From: Chloroflexota bacterium
GTDB taxonomy: Bacteria; Chloroflexota; Anaerolineae; B4-G1; SLSP01
Direction: 5' to 3'
DNA length: 7,728 nt
Assembly: GCA_009908585.1 (NCBI GenBank)
Contig: JAAAOZ010000474.1
Span: 1 to 7,728, forward strand
In this document: positions 1 to 6,136 of the stretch, in pieces
Numbering within the stretch: the stretch's first letter is position 1
Layout: each line of letters begins with the position of its first letter
Notes under the pieces: generated by a model
What the model was told of the DNA's origin: nothing
Database searches by the model: none
Seen by the model: only the letters and a program-made list of their open reading frames with translations
Made by a program: the position numbers and the translations under genes

Positions 1-288
1 CACCTGCTCCCCGTTGACGCGGGCCAGCGTGGCGACCGCGCTCACGTGCGCCACGTTGTCATCGAAGGTGCGGGTGTAGAACCACTGGCCAAAGACCATT
101 CGATTCCGCACCACCCAGGGCGTCAACAGCGCGCCAATCGTCACAAACACGATCAGCGCGCCGCGCCACCAGCCCGTGCGCCGCGTGAAAACGCCTTCCA
201 CCATGATGATCACCAGCATCAGCGGCAGGAACTGGACGTTGGGCTTGCACAAGATCGCGGCGCCGGTCAGCACGCCGCAGGCCAGCGC
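1..288 (-). CDS. GT39-like membrane glycosyltransferase, middle portion in a shifted frame (partial, off left edge)
   Basis: This stretch continues the glycosyltransferase that starts near 790, but in a different reading frame. Read leftwards from about 288 it encodes ALACGVLTGAAILCKPN, a hydrophobic segment VQFLPLMLVIIMV, a second one GALIVFVTIGALL, then TPWVVRNRMVFGQWF and DNVAHVSAVATLARVNGEQV up to the edge. The 'KPN' followed by a membrane helix and the 'TPWVVRN' motif after the next helix are typical of Chloroflexota multi-spanning GT39/ArnT-type transferases, which take sugar from a polyprenyl-phosphate donor on the outer face of the membrane. The frame stays open to base 1, so the gene continues outside the window. 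There is no start codon of its own; translation would need the upstream part or a frameshift. The junction lies at about 281-292. I am confident of the family resemblance and less so of whether the break is real. Confidence 0.7.
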
Positions 289-790
289 GTTCCAGCATCC
301 ACACCGCCGCCGTCAACAGGCAGCCGAAGACGATCTCGGTCAGCAGCTCGTTGCAGAAGCGCCACGAGGAGGGGTTGAGAGCGTAGAGCGCCGCCGTCGT
401 CACGCCGATGCGCGGCCCGGCCACCCATCGCCCCAGCCGATAGGCGAGCACCACGGTCAGCGTGTCGATGAGCGCGTGCGAGAGGACGATGACCATCGGG
501 GACGGCCCACCGAGGCTGTACCAGCCCGCCACCCAGAGCGGGTAGAGGGGCGCGCGCACGTTGTCCGCGCGCAACGGCGGCTCCGTGTTCATCGAGTAAA
601 CGCCGTGTTCGAGCAGATTGCGCGCCAGCCAATGATAGCCCTGCGCATCGACGTTCTCGAACTGCGCGCCCGGCGGCGTGCGATGGATATAGCCCAACCG
701 CAATGCCAGCGCGACTAGAACAATCACCAACATTGCGCCGAATTGCCGCCAGCGCTTGTGCACGTCCAGCCTTTGATTTAACAAGCTCAA
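59..790 (-). CDS. GT39-like membrane glycosyltransferase, N-terminal part (frameshifted)
   Basis: The N-terminal portion of an integral-membrane glycosyltransferase of the GT39/ArnT type, which uses polyprenyl-phosphate sugars. Residues 18-35 form a membrane helix. NVDAQGYHWLARNLLEHG (46-63) is the family's first extracytoplasmic loop, and Asp48 is the likely catalytic acid. RAPLYPLW (79-86) is the usual R-x-P-x-Y-P pattern, and further helices lie at about 100-118, 127-140 and 149-166, with NELLTE at 147-152. Homology stops at about residue 168 (WMLERA). The remaining residues are arginine-rich and non-membrane, while proper family sequence resumes one frame over. The net change is one extra base, or two missing, at about 281-292. 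The TTG start at 790 overlaps the sortase stop (TTGA). A GTG at 761-763, preceded by AAAGG at 6-base spacing, is an equally good start. The break may be a real mutation or a sequencing or assembly error. Confidence 0.75.
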   Translation of the reverse strand: MSLLNQRLDVHKRWRQFGAMLVIVLVALALRLGYIHRTPPGAQFENVDAQGYHWLARNLLEHGVYSMNTEPPLRADNVRAPLYPLWVAGWYSLGGPSPMVIVLSHALIDTLTVVLAYRLGRWVAGPRIGVTTAALYALNPSSWRFCNELLTEIVFGCLLTAAVWMLERAGLRRADRRRDLVQAQRPVPAADAGDHHGGRRFHAAHGLVARRADRVCDDWRAVDALGGAESNGLWPVVLHPHLR

Positions 791-1731
791 GAGTCCAGCG
801 CGCCGATCACGACAATGCGATGGGTGTCGATGCCATAGGGATAGCAGGAGATCAGGGTGAGGACGGGCGTGCTGGTCGGCGCCATCACGCTCACCTCCGT
901 CGGCTCGATGATGCGCGATTGCTCGACCACGTAGCGGTAGGATTGGGTCTCCGTGTGGACGAAAATCTCATCGCCCACTTTCAGCTCCGGCAGCGCGCGA
1001 AAAATCTCGCCGTAGATGTCGTTGTGCGCCGAGATCACGCAGTTGCCGCGCTCGCCGGGGTTGGCGGTGCCGATGCGATGGCCCGCGCCCTGTTTGAGCG
1101 TCTCCCAGTCGTCACCCTCAACGACGGGGGCATCCACGCCGATGGCCGGGATGACGATCCGCTGCGCCTGCTCCGGGCTGGCGGTGGGCACCGGGAGCGG
1201 CGTCACCTCCGCGACGAGGCCCTGGAGGTGCGTCGGGATCGGGGCCGGCTCCGATTGGCCCTGGGCGTCCGGCGGGGTGTGGCCGCCGGGCAACAGCGCC
1301 GCGCTGATGACGGGCGTCGGCGTGGGCGTGGGCATCGCCTGCGCCGCGCGGCTCTCGGCGTTGATCTCCTGCAACGTGAGGAACATCTGTCCCGCGACCG
1401 CGATCACGCCGATCAAGGCCAGAAGCTCGAGCAAGAGCAAGAAGCGATCCCACACCCAGCCCCATTGGATGGCACGCTGCGCCTTGCATTTCTCGTCCGT
1501 CTCGATGACGGCGCTGTACTGGCGCCCGCGAGCGCGAGCGGCGGGCGTCTCCACCGGGGCGCGTTGGGGCGCGGTCGCGGAGGTGGGAGCAGGACGCAGG
1601 GGATCTGCCAATCGACCCGATTGTCCCTGCTTTTCCTCCAGGCGCTTGAGACGCGCCTCCCGCCGGCGGACGCGCAGCGCTTCCTCCAGCTCCTCTATCG
1701 ATAATTCATCAACGTAGCGATGATCTTTCAC
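787..1731 (-). CDS. Sortase with cytoplasmic charged head and single membrane anchor
   Basis: A cysteine transpeptidase that should cleave a sorting signal on secreted proteins and join them to a cell-surface acceptor. It is 314 residues long. Residues 1-96 are cytoplasmic, with a charged helical stretch (SIEELEEALRVRRREARLKR, 11-30) that could form a coiled coil. Residues 97-119 are the membrane anchor, 133-187 a Pro/Thr-rich linker containing TPTPTP, and 190-314 the sortase fold. The catalytic triad is visible: His236 in VISAHND, Cys296 in LTLISCYPYG, and Arg305 in THRIVVIG. The fold resembles class D/E-like sortases of Chloroflexota, but I cannot fix the class. The GTG start overlaps the methyltransferase stop (GTGA), and GGGAG at 1736-1740 sits 4 bases upstream, supporting this start. 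No LPXTG-type substrate gene is in the window, so its target is unknown. Its place among glycosyltransferases suggests a role in building the cell surface. Confidence 0.93.
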   Translation of the reverse strand: MKDHRYVDELSIEELEEALRVRRREARLKRLEEKQGQSGRLADPLRPAPTSATAPQRAPVETPAARARGRQYSAVIETDEKCKAQRAIQWGWVWDRFLLLLELLALIGVIAVAGQMFLTLQEINAESRAAQAMPTPTPTPVISAALLPGGHTPPDAQGQSEPAPIPTHLQGLVAEVTPLPVPTASPEQAQRIVIPAIGVDAPVVEGDDWETLKQGAGHRIGTANPGERGNCVISAHNDIYGEIFRALPELKVGDEIFVHTETQSYRYVVEQSRIIEPTEVSVMAPTSTPVLTLISCYPYGIDTHRIVVIGALDS

Positions 1732-2543
1732 TTTTCTCCCACAGCGAAGACTTCTCGTTCAAAGAACCAGCTAAAGGGCGGCGCGTTGAAGAGGATCCAA
1801 CGGGCCGCGCGAAACAGTACGTTCTCCCGGCGATGCTGCGGCGGCGTGCTCAGCCACGATTTCACGTTGTGAAAATCGGAGCGCCGCAAGTTGCGCCACA
1901 GGCTCAGCGCGGATTGCTCGTTGACGTGGACGTGGACGTTCTCCGGGATTAGGGCGCGGGGATCGCGCGGATAGTCGGCGCCCTGCCCCATCAACACGCG
2001 CACGCCGCGCACCAAGGGATAGGCGTAGCGATCATACCAGACGTTGGGCGCGGTGTGGACGATCAGTTTGCCGCCCGGCTGCAACACGCGGCGCGCCTCC
2101 GCGAGCGCCACAGCCAGTTCCGCTGGATAGAGATGCTCGACGATGTCCAACATCAGCACGCGGTCGAATAAATTGTCCGTGAAGGGCAAGTAGAGGGCCG
2201 ACGCCTGGTAGACGCCGATGGGATCGGGCTGAGCATCCTGGTGTTGCACCTGCTCAGCGATGCCGCGCGAGAGGCGCACGGCAACCTCCGCGTAGTCGAT
2301 GCCGAAGGCCTGCGCGCCCAATTCCGTGGTGCGGCGCAAGATCTCGCCGCGCCCGCAGCCCACGTCCAGCACCTTCATCCCCGGCGCGATGCCGGCCTCG
2401 GTCAAGGCCTCCGCCAATCGGCGCGAGAGATAGGCGCCCTCGCTCGATAAGAACTCCTCGTATCCCTCACAGACATTTAGGAAGTATTGTTCGTCGTATA
2501 ACGTCGAAGGAACCGCACCTGAAGATCGCTCGCCCAAGCTCAC
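1728..2543 (-). CDS. Class I SAM-dependent methyltransferase
   Basis: A soluble methyltransferase of 271 residues with a Rossmann-type SAM fold. Motif I is VLDVGCGRGE (58-67), the acidic end of strand 2 is GIDYAE (81-86), the strand 4 region is FDRVLMLDIVEHLYP (126-140), and post-motif II is LQPGGKLIVHTAPN (154-167). The opening YDEQYFLNVCEGYEEF (16-31) and the aromatic C-terminus (259-271) are like methyltransferases found in Chloroflexota glycan clusters. The acceptor cannot be read from sequence; the context suggests a sugar or a lipid-linked glycan, which is inference. The GTG at 2543 has AGGAG only one base upstream, too close. The same AGGAG is 7 bases from an in-frame TTG at codon 3 (2535-2537), which may be the true start. 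The stop overlaps the sortase start by four bases, so the two are probably co-translated. Confidence 0.9.
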   Translation of the reverse strand: MSLGERSSGAVPSTLYDEQYFLNVCEGYEEFLSSEGAYLSRRLAEALTEAGIAPGMKVLDVGCGRGEILRRTTELGAQAFGIDYAEVAVRLSRGIAEQVQHQDAQPDPIGVYQASALYLPFTDNLFDRVLMLDIVEHLYPAELAVALAEARRVLQPGGKLIVHTAPNVWYDRYAYPLVRGVRVLMGQGADYPRDPRALIPENVHVHVNEQSALSLWRNLRRSDFHNVKSWLSTPPQHRRENVLFRAARWILFNAPPFSWFFEREVFAVGEK

Positions 2544-2610
2544 ACTCCTAATGGATGATCACGTTAGAAAGAAAAATGATGTCGATTTGATAGTTTTTTG
2601 ATCGAGTCAA

Positions 2611-2721
2611 CGTATTGCGTACTGCGTATTGCGTAACGAATCGCTAAAAAGAAGGGCTTTGCTCAGCGACCACCTATTATCCTTGCAAAGCTTTTTACGA
2701 AATACGCAATACGAAATACTC
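2611..2721. repeat. 111-bp imperfect inverted-repeat element between two glycan genes
   Basis: CGTATTGCGTA occurs twice directly (2611-2621 and 2625-2635) and once inverted (TACGCAATACG, 2703-2713). Inside these lies a second pair of arms: TAAAAAG (2645-2651) plus GCTTTGC (2656-2662) facing GCAAAGC (2685-2691) plus CTTTTTA (2691-2697), leaving a loop of about 22 bases. The whole unit is bounded by GTCAA at 2606-2610 and again at 2722-2726, which could be a 5-bp target duplication. The second GTCAA contains the TGA stop of the phosphotransferase gene. It could be a small non-autonomous mobile element. As a transcript it could fold into a long hairpin between the two genes, but it lacks the GC stem and T-run of an intrinsic terminator. 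Confidence 0.7.
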
Positions 2722-2722
2722 G

Positions 2723-4138
2723 TCAATAGGCATTCGGTGATCGGAAAAATTGCAACAACGTCCGAAGGATGATTTTGACATCCAATAACAACGACCAGTT
2801 CTCGATGTACCAAAGATCGTATTTCGTGCGCTCGATGATGGAGGTGTCGCCGCGATAGCCGTTGATCTGCGCCCAGCCCGTCATCCCCGCCTTCTCGCGG
2901 TGGCGATCCATATAGCGCGGGATGCTGCGGCGGAATTGCTCCACGTAGACGGGGCGCTCAGGGCGCGGCCCGACTAGGCTCATATATCCCAGCAGCACGT
3001 TGATGAATTGGGGCAGCTCATCCAAGTTGGTCTCCCGCAGGAACGCGCCGATTTTCGTCCGCCGGGGATCGTCCTCGGTCGTCCAGCCCGGCCCACTCTT
3101 CTCCGCATCCTCGCGCATCGAGCGGAACTTGAGGATGGGGAACGGGCGGGCGTCCAGTCCCATCCGCTCCTGGATGAAGAAGACCGGCCCCGGCGATTCC
3201 AGTTTGATCAGCAGGGCGATCACCATCATCATCGGAGAGAAGAAGACCAGCCCCACCATCGCGCCCGCGATGTCCATCGCGCGCTTGGCCAGGCGCCGCC
3301 ATCCCGTCAGCGCGATATCGCGCACGGTGAGGATGGGGATACCGCCCATTTCGCCGATGCTCACCGGCCCGGCCATGATCTGGAAGAGATCGGGGTAGAC
3401 GCGAATGGTCACGCGCCCGCGCTCGCATTCGGAGATCAGCCAGAGGATCTCGTTGTGGGAGGTGTCCTCCGGCAGCGCAATGATGACCTCGTCGATTTCG
3501 TGCTCGTCGATGATTTGCCTCAGCGCGTCCGCCGTGCCCACGACCGGCACATTCAGCAGCGAGGATTGGGCGACCTCGTGCAGCGTCACCACGCCGACGG
3601 CGTCGTAGCCCAGCTCTGGGGTCCAGAGAATCTTCTGGAGGATCATCCGCGCCACGTCGCCCATCCCGATGACGAGCAGGCGTCGCCGCGCCCAGCCGCG
3701 CCGCACCCAATATCGGCGCAGCCAATCGTTGAGCAAGCGGCCCAGCGTCACCAGCAGGATGGAGAGCGCCCACGCATAGAGCACCATCGCCCGCGAGTAA
3801 TCCCGCCCGACGACGAAGTTACGCAGGGTCAGGGAGGCGAGCGCCACGCCCATCAGCGTACCGATGGTCGCGGCGGCGATGATGTCGTAGAACTCGTCGA
3901 TGCGCGAGGCGCGCGAGAGGTCGTAGAGCCGCGCGAAGAAGAAGACGCCCACCAGCGAGAGGATGTGGATGCCCATCATCGGCACGTATTCGCCCCAGGA
4001 TCCCATGCCCTCGGCCACATCGGGCACGGGGATGGCCTGGCGCAGCAGGTAGGCCGACGCGAAGGCCAATCCGGCCATCGCCATGTCGGTCAGAATCAGC
4101 AGGAAGACGAAGAGGCGGGTCGCGCGTTCAGCTTTCAT
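2723..4138 (-). CDS. Polyprenyl-phosphate sugar-1-phosphate transferase (WcaJ/WbaP type)
   Basis: It transfers a sugar-1-phosphate from a nucleotide sugar to undecaprenyl phosphate on the inner face of the membrane, the first committed step of exopolysaccharide or glycan assembly. It is 471 residues, the usual length. The N-terminal half has four hydrophobic segments (about 9-32, 52-70, 86-104, 118-136). A Rossmann-like CoA-binding-type domain follows, with VIGMGD at 156-161. The C-terminal bacterial sugar transferase domain begins at KRAMDIAGA (285) with a re-entrant helix at about 287-311. It then shows ESPGPVFFIQERMG (314-327), KFRSM (337-341), the catalytic Asp373-Glu374 in LDELPQF, and VGPRPERP (389-396). 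The Asp-Glu dyad and PRP motif are the hallmarks of the PglC/WcaJ superfamily. The ATG has GAGG (4145-4148) 6 bases upstream. The sugar (glucose, galactose or other) cannot be told from sequence. Confidence 0.95.
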   Translation of the reverse strand: MKAERATRLFVFLLILTDMAMAGLAFASAYLLRQAIPVPDVAEGMGSWGEYVPMMGIHILSLVGVFFFARLYDLSRASRIDEFYDIIAAATIGTLMGVALASLTLRNFVVGRDYSRAMVLYAWALSILLVTLGRLLNDWLRRYWVRRGWARRRLLVIGMGDVARMILQKILWTPELGYDAVGVVTLHEVAQSSLLNVPVVGTADALRQIIDEHEIDEVIIALPEDTSHNEILWLISECERGRVTIRVYPDLFQIMAGPVSIGEMGGIPILTVRDIALTGWRRLAKRAMDIAGAMVGLVFFSPMMMVIALLIKLESPGPVFFIQERMGLDARPFPILKFRSMREDAEKSGPGWTTEDDPRRTKIGAFLRETNLDELPQFINVLLGYMSLVGPRPERPVYVEQFRRSIPRYMDRHREKAGMTGWAQINGYRGDTSIIERTKYDLWYIENWSLLLDVKIILRTLLQFFRSPNAY

Positions 4139-4170
4139 CGTGTACCTCGAACAACTTTAACCTCAACATT

Positions 4171-5061
4171 TCAGAAGCCCGCCTTGACCCGGAGGGCCAT
4201 CCAGCGGGTCTGCGCCCGCACGGCGCAGAGGATCATATAGTGGAGCCAGCGCGGCGTCTGCGCGGCGTAGTGTTTGCGGTAGAAGATCTCCATCGCGCGC
4301 CAGAACTCGATGCGCGATTTGGGGTTCTGGCGGCTGGCCGCGCGCTTGACGTGTAGCACGGTGACCTCCGGGTTGTAGTAGACGTTCCAGCCGGCGGCCT
4401 TGATGCGGAAGGCCCAGTCCAGGTCCTCGCCGTACATAAAGAACGAGTCATCTAGCAGACCCACCTCGCGCATCGCCTCGCGGCGCACGAGCATAAAGGC
4501 GCCGACCACGGCATCGACCTCGGCTGTTTGATCGGGGTCCAGGTAGGTGAGGTTGTACTGCCCGAAGCGGCGATGGCGCGGGAAGAGCTTGGAGAGTCCG
4601 GTGATGCGATAGAAGGAGACTTCGGGCGAGGGGAAGGTACGGCGGCAGGCCAGGTCGAGGTCGCCGGAGGGGCGCACTAGCTTGGGGCCGATGACGCCGG
4701 CGCGGGGGTGCGTCTCGGCGAAGGCCAACATCCGCGCGAAGGCGTCCGGGGGGAGTTCGGTATCGGGGTTGAGCAGCAGGCCGAAGCGCGGCGCTTCCGA
4801 CCACGCGCCCGCTGCGAATCCCAGGCGCCGCAATCCCTGGTTGTTGGCCGCCGGATAGCCGACGTTCTGCCGATTGCGGATCAACATCACCTGGGGGAAT
4901 GTCTCGGCGACCATCTCCGCGCTGCCATCCTGGGAGTTGTTATCCACCACACAGACACGAAAGGTTGCGCCCCGGTTGGCGAAGACGGTTTCCAAGCAGC
5001 GGCGCAGGAGGTCGCGCGTATTATAGTTCACAATGACGATGCCTAAGTCCATTAAGGCCAT
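4171..5061 (-). CDS. GT2 family glycosyltransferase (rhamnosyltransferase WbbL-like)
   Basis: A cytosolic GT-A fold transferase of 296 residues that adds a sugar from a nucleotide donor to a growing glycan. It opens with LGIVIVNYNTRDLLRRCLET (6-25) and has the nucleotide-binding acidic motif VVDNNSQDGS (38-47) and NVGYPAANNQG (66-76). The metal-binding DXD equivalent is LLNPDTE (96-102). It also carries VVGAFMLVRREAM (185-197) and the acceptor/catalytic FFMYGEDLDWAFRIKAAGW (207-225). This layout matches rhamnosyltransferase-like GT2 enzymes; the actual sugar is unknown. It is the first gene of the minus-strand cluster and lies 32 bases before the phosphotransferase. No Shine-Dalgarno sequence precedes either possible ATG (5061 or codon 4 at 5052). 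A TTGCTT/TAGAAT pair at 5082-5087 and 5060-5065 would place transcription start close to the second ATG, so a leaderless message is possible. Confidence 0.93.
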   Translation of the reverse strand: MALMDLGIVIVNYNTRDLLRRCLETVFANRGATFRVCVVDNNSQDGSAEMVAETFPQVMLIRNRQNVGYPAANNQGLRRLGFAAGAWSEAPRFGLLLNPDTELPPDAFARMLAFAETHPRAGVIGPKLVRPSGDLDLACRRTFPSPEVSFYRITGLSKLFPRHRRFGQYNLTYLDPDQTAEVDAVVGAFMLVRREAMREVGLLDDSFFMYGEDLDWAFRIKAAGWNVYYNPEVTVLHVKRAASRQNPKSRIEFWRAMEIFYRKHYAAQTPRWLHYMILCAVRAQTRWMALRVKAGF

Positions 5062-5102
5062 TCTAACACAGAGGAAGGGTCAAGCAAGTATGTGGACCAG
5101 GG

Positions 5103-5150
5103 AAGGTGACCCGGAGCGGGAGAGGTAAGGTGACCTGGAGCGGGGGAGAC
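5103..5150. repeat. 24-bp tandem duplication
   Basis: Two adjacent 24-base units beginning AAGGTGACC (5103-5126 and 5127-5150) differ at only a few positions; a truncated third start (AAGGAGAC) follows at 5151. The G-rich purine strand is like satellite-type DNA seen between genes in Chloroflexota. No coding sense is evident. Confidence 0.75.
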
Positions 5151-5153
5151 AAG

Positions 5154-5289
5154 GAGACGGTTGGAAAACGTCTCGCCGCGCACCTCGCCGAGGATTGAAA
5201 TCCCCGGCTGCTAAGCGCAAGTCAACTAAAGTTGACTCAATTTCGCTTGTGATTTATCCGCAGGCGCAGACGGCGCACAGCCGTCTTTT
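5154..5289. repeat. Run of unrelated perfect hairpins
   Basis: Several short palindromes with different arms follow one another. They are GAGACG/CGTCTC (5154-5159, 5169-5174), GGATT/AATCC (5192-5196, 5199-5203), and GTCAACT/AGTTGAC with a 2-base loop (5221-5236), the last flanked by AAGCG/CGCTT (5213-5217, 5244-5248). The final one is AGACGGC/GCCGTCT (5268-5274, 5280-5286), which runs into TTTT and would resemble an intrinsic terminator for plus-strand transcription, although no plus-strand gene precedes it. These lie upstream of the GT2 gene and in no open frame that looks coding. Confidence 0.65.
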
Positions 5290-5305
5290 CCAATAATCAA
5301 GCGTC

Positions 5306-5625
5306 GGGATGGTTCACGAGCAAGCAGAGTTTGGTTTACACTTTTGCCTTGCGTAGAAACCCCTCACCTAAAAATATTAGAGAATAGACAAGTAATTTAA
5401 TTCCCATCAACGCCTGGCGAATACCTTGGCCCCAAGGCCCAATGGCCGAGGGAATTCGCGGCTACATTTACAAAACCGGCCTGCGCCGGTTAGAATTTAG
5501 TCGCCGTAGGGCGACTTTGTAATGGTAGCCCGTGGTTTTTCTTTTGACCCCACGGCCCAATGGCCGTGGGAACCGCCGGGCTTGGGATGATGAGAAAAAG
5601 TGTCAACCTAGTTCTGAACCATCCC
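5306..5625. mobile_element. MITE-like element 1 (320 bp, TIR GGGATGGTTCA)
   Basis: It begins with GGGATGGTTCA (5306-5316) and ends with the exact inverse TGAACCATCCC (5615-5625). A second inner pair lies beyond a variable spacer: GGTTTACACTTTT on the left and AAAAAGTGTCAACC on the right. It is too short for a transposase and no plausible ORF lies inside, so it would be non-autonomous. Its interior holds the hairpins annotated separately plus an AT-rich stretch at about 5350-5405 with nothing recognisable. The immediate flanks (left AAGCGTC, right TAACTTTC) show no target duplication. Either the insertion is old, it was rearranged, or the two ends came from different copies. The identical ends on the neighbouring element at 5896 support a family. 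Confidence 0.6.
5424..5572. repeat. Palindromic repeats inside MITE 1
   Basis: A 25-base unit at 5430-5454 recurs at 5548-5572 with two differences. The second copy forms a perfect 9-bp hairpin, CCCACGGCC / CAAT / GGCCGTGGG (5549-5570). In the first copy the two differing bases spoil that stem, but the left arm can instead pair with CCTTGG at 5424-5429. Between the two copies are two further perfect 7-bp hairpins with 4-base loops: AACCGGC / CTGC / GCCGGTT (5474-5491) and AGTCGCC / GTAG / GGCGACT (5499-5516). Confidence 0.75.
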
Positions 5626-5691
5626 TAACTTTCCAGGAGAAAACACATCTTGGGTCATCTATGCCAGTACAGGCGGGGAGAAAAAGAGAAG

Positions 5692-5765
5692 TGGGCGGTA
5701 CAGGACTTGAACCTGTGACCTCTTCCGTGTAAGAGAAGCGCTCTAGCCAACTGAGCTAACCGCCC
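5692..5765 (-). tRNA. tRNA-Val (anticodon TAC)
   Basis: A complete 74-base cloverleaf on the minus strand. The acceptor arms GGGCGGT and ACCGCCC (5759-5765 and 5693-5699) pair fully. The D arm is GCTC-AGTTGGCTA-GAGC, the anticodon arm CTTCT-CTTACAC-GGAAG, the variable loop 5 bases, and the T arm ACAGG-TTCAAGT-CCTGT. The loop places TAC at positions 34-36, reading valine GUA and, by wobble, other GUN codons. The discriminator base is A, and CCA is not encoded, so it must be added by tRNA nucleotidyltransferase. A T-rich run follows the 3' end. The gene sits between two MITE-like elements, with no other tRNA nearby. Confidence 0.96.
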
Positions 5766-5787
5766 ATCTATCTATGAGGATAGCTCT

Positions 5788-5815
5788 ATAGTACCACGAT
5801 CTTGCCCGTCGTCAA
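5788..5815 (-). promoter_or_regulatory. Probable sigma-70-type promoter of tRNA-Val
   Basis: Upstream of the tRNA on the minus strand, TTGACG (5810-5815) is followed after 16 bases by TACTAT (5788-5793). Transcription would start near 5780, giving a leader of about 15 bases before the mature 5' end at 5765. The -35 box matches 5 of 6 consensus bases and the -10 box 4 of 6. Confidence 0.6.
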
Positions 5816-5895
5816 CCTAAAAATCGTCGTGAAAATTGACTTATCGTCTGGGGAGTGTTAAAATTGGGTTCAGGGTGACAAGGGACGCCATATCT

Positions 5896-6122
5896 GGGAT
5901 GGTTCACAGATGGGTTGACACTTTTTTACTCTACGGGCGAAGTACCCTGGAAAGGCCTGGCGGCCAACCGTCTGCCTTCGCAGACGGCCTATCGCATCCT
6001 CGAAGGAGGATGCCTGGCGCGTAGCGCCTCTCGAAGGGACGTCCGTAGGTCAGTAGACCTACGGGTCTACGATAGTCGCTGACAGAGTGTAACCCTAATT
6101 ATCCCGGAAAATGAACCATCCC
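5896..6122. mobile_element. MITE-like element 2 (227 bp) with 8-bp target duplication
   Basis: The element starts GGGATGGTTCA (5896-5906) and ends TGAACCATCCC (6112-6122), an exact 11-bp inverted repeat. Inner motifs GGGTTGACACT (5912-5922) and AGAGTGTAACCC (6084-6095) form a second, imperfect pair. Immediately outside both ends is CCATATCT (5888-5895 and 6123-6130), a perfect 8-bp direct duplication as left by transposition. No coding frame inside looks real, so a transposase would have to be supplied in trans. An 8-bp duplication with ends starting GG is compatible with several insertion-sequence families (for example ISL3, IS6 or IS1595), and I cannot assign it. It sits between the tRNA-Val promoter and the RpiR-type regulator gene. 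Confidence 0.85.
5968..6064. repeat. Four hairpins inside MITE 2
   Basis: Perfect stems with short loops follow each other: CCGTCTGC / CTTC / GCAGACGG (5968-5987), GCATCCTC / GAAG / GAGGATGC (5994-6013), GGCGC / GTA / GCGCC (6016-6028) and CCGTAGGTC / AGTA / GACCTACGG (6043-6064). The last can also refold, using GTAGACC (6054-6060) with GGTCTAC downstream. Arm sequences are unrelated to one another and to those of MITE 1. Confidence 0.8.
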
Positions 6123-6136
6123 CCATATCTTTGTCA

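Noticed and set aside
703..1704. Long plus-strand frames antisense to the sortase
   Set aside because: Low-complexity Arg/Ala/Gly composition and no motifs; they mirror the high-GC sortase gene.
2605..2610. TTGACT as a -35 box for the methyltransferase operon, next to the inverted-repeat element
   Set aside because: No acceptable -10 sequence lies 16-18 bases downstream.
3008..4240. Long plus-strand frame of 410 codons antisense to the sugar-phosphate transferase
   Set aside because: It is His/Arg/Asp-rich with no fold-like pattern, as expected for the antisense frame of a high-GC gene. The minus-strand gene is unmistakable.
5268..5289. Intrinsic terminator AGACGGC/GCCGTCT plus TTTT
   Set aside because: It has the right shape, but no plus-strand gene precedes it, and on the minus strand there is no T-run. 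It is better seen as one of the local hairpin repeats.
5103..5570. CRISPR array
   Set aside because: The repeats are palindromes of differing sequence, with no constant repeat and no regular spacer length.
5532..5732. Plus-strand frame of 66 codons ending GGTGLEPVTSSV
   Set aside because: Its end is the antisense of the tRNA-Val T and anticodon arms. This tail is a familiar artefact of frames running across tRNA genes, and the rest lies in MITE 1.
5836..6024. Plus-strand frame of 62 codons
   Set aside because: It crosses the left boundary of MITE 2 and its hairpins, has no ribosome binding site, and shows no protein-like pattern.
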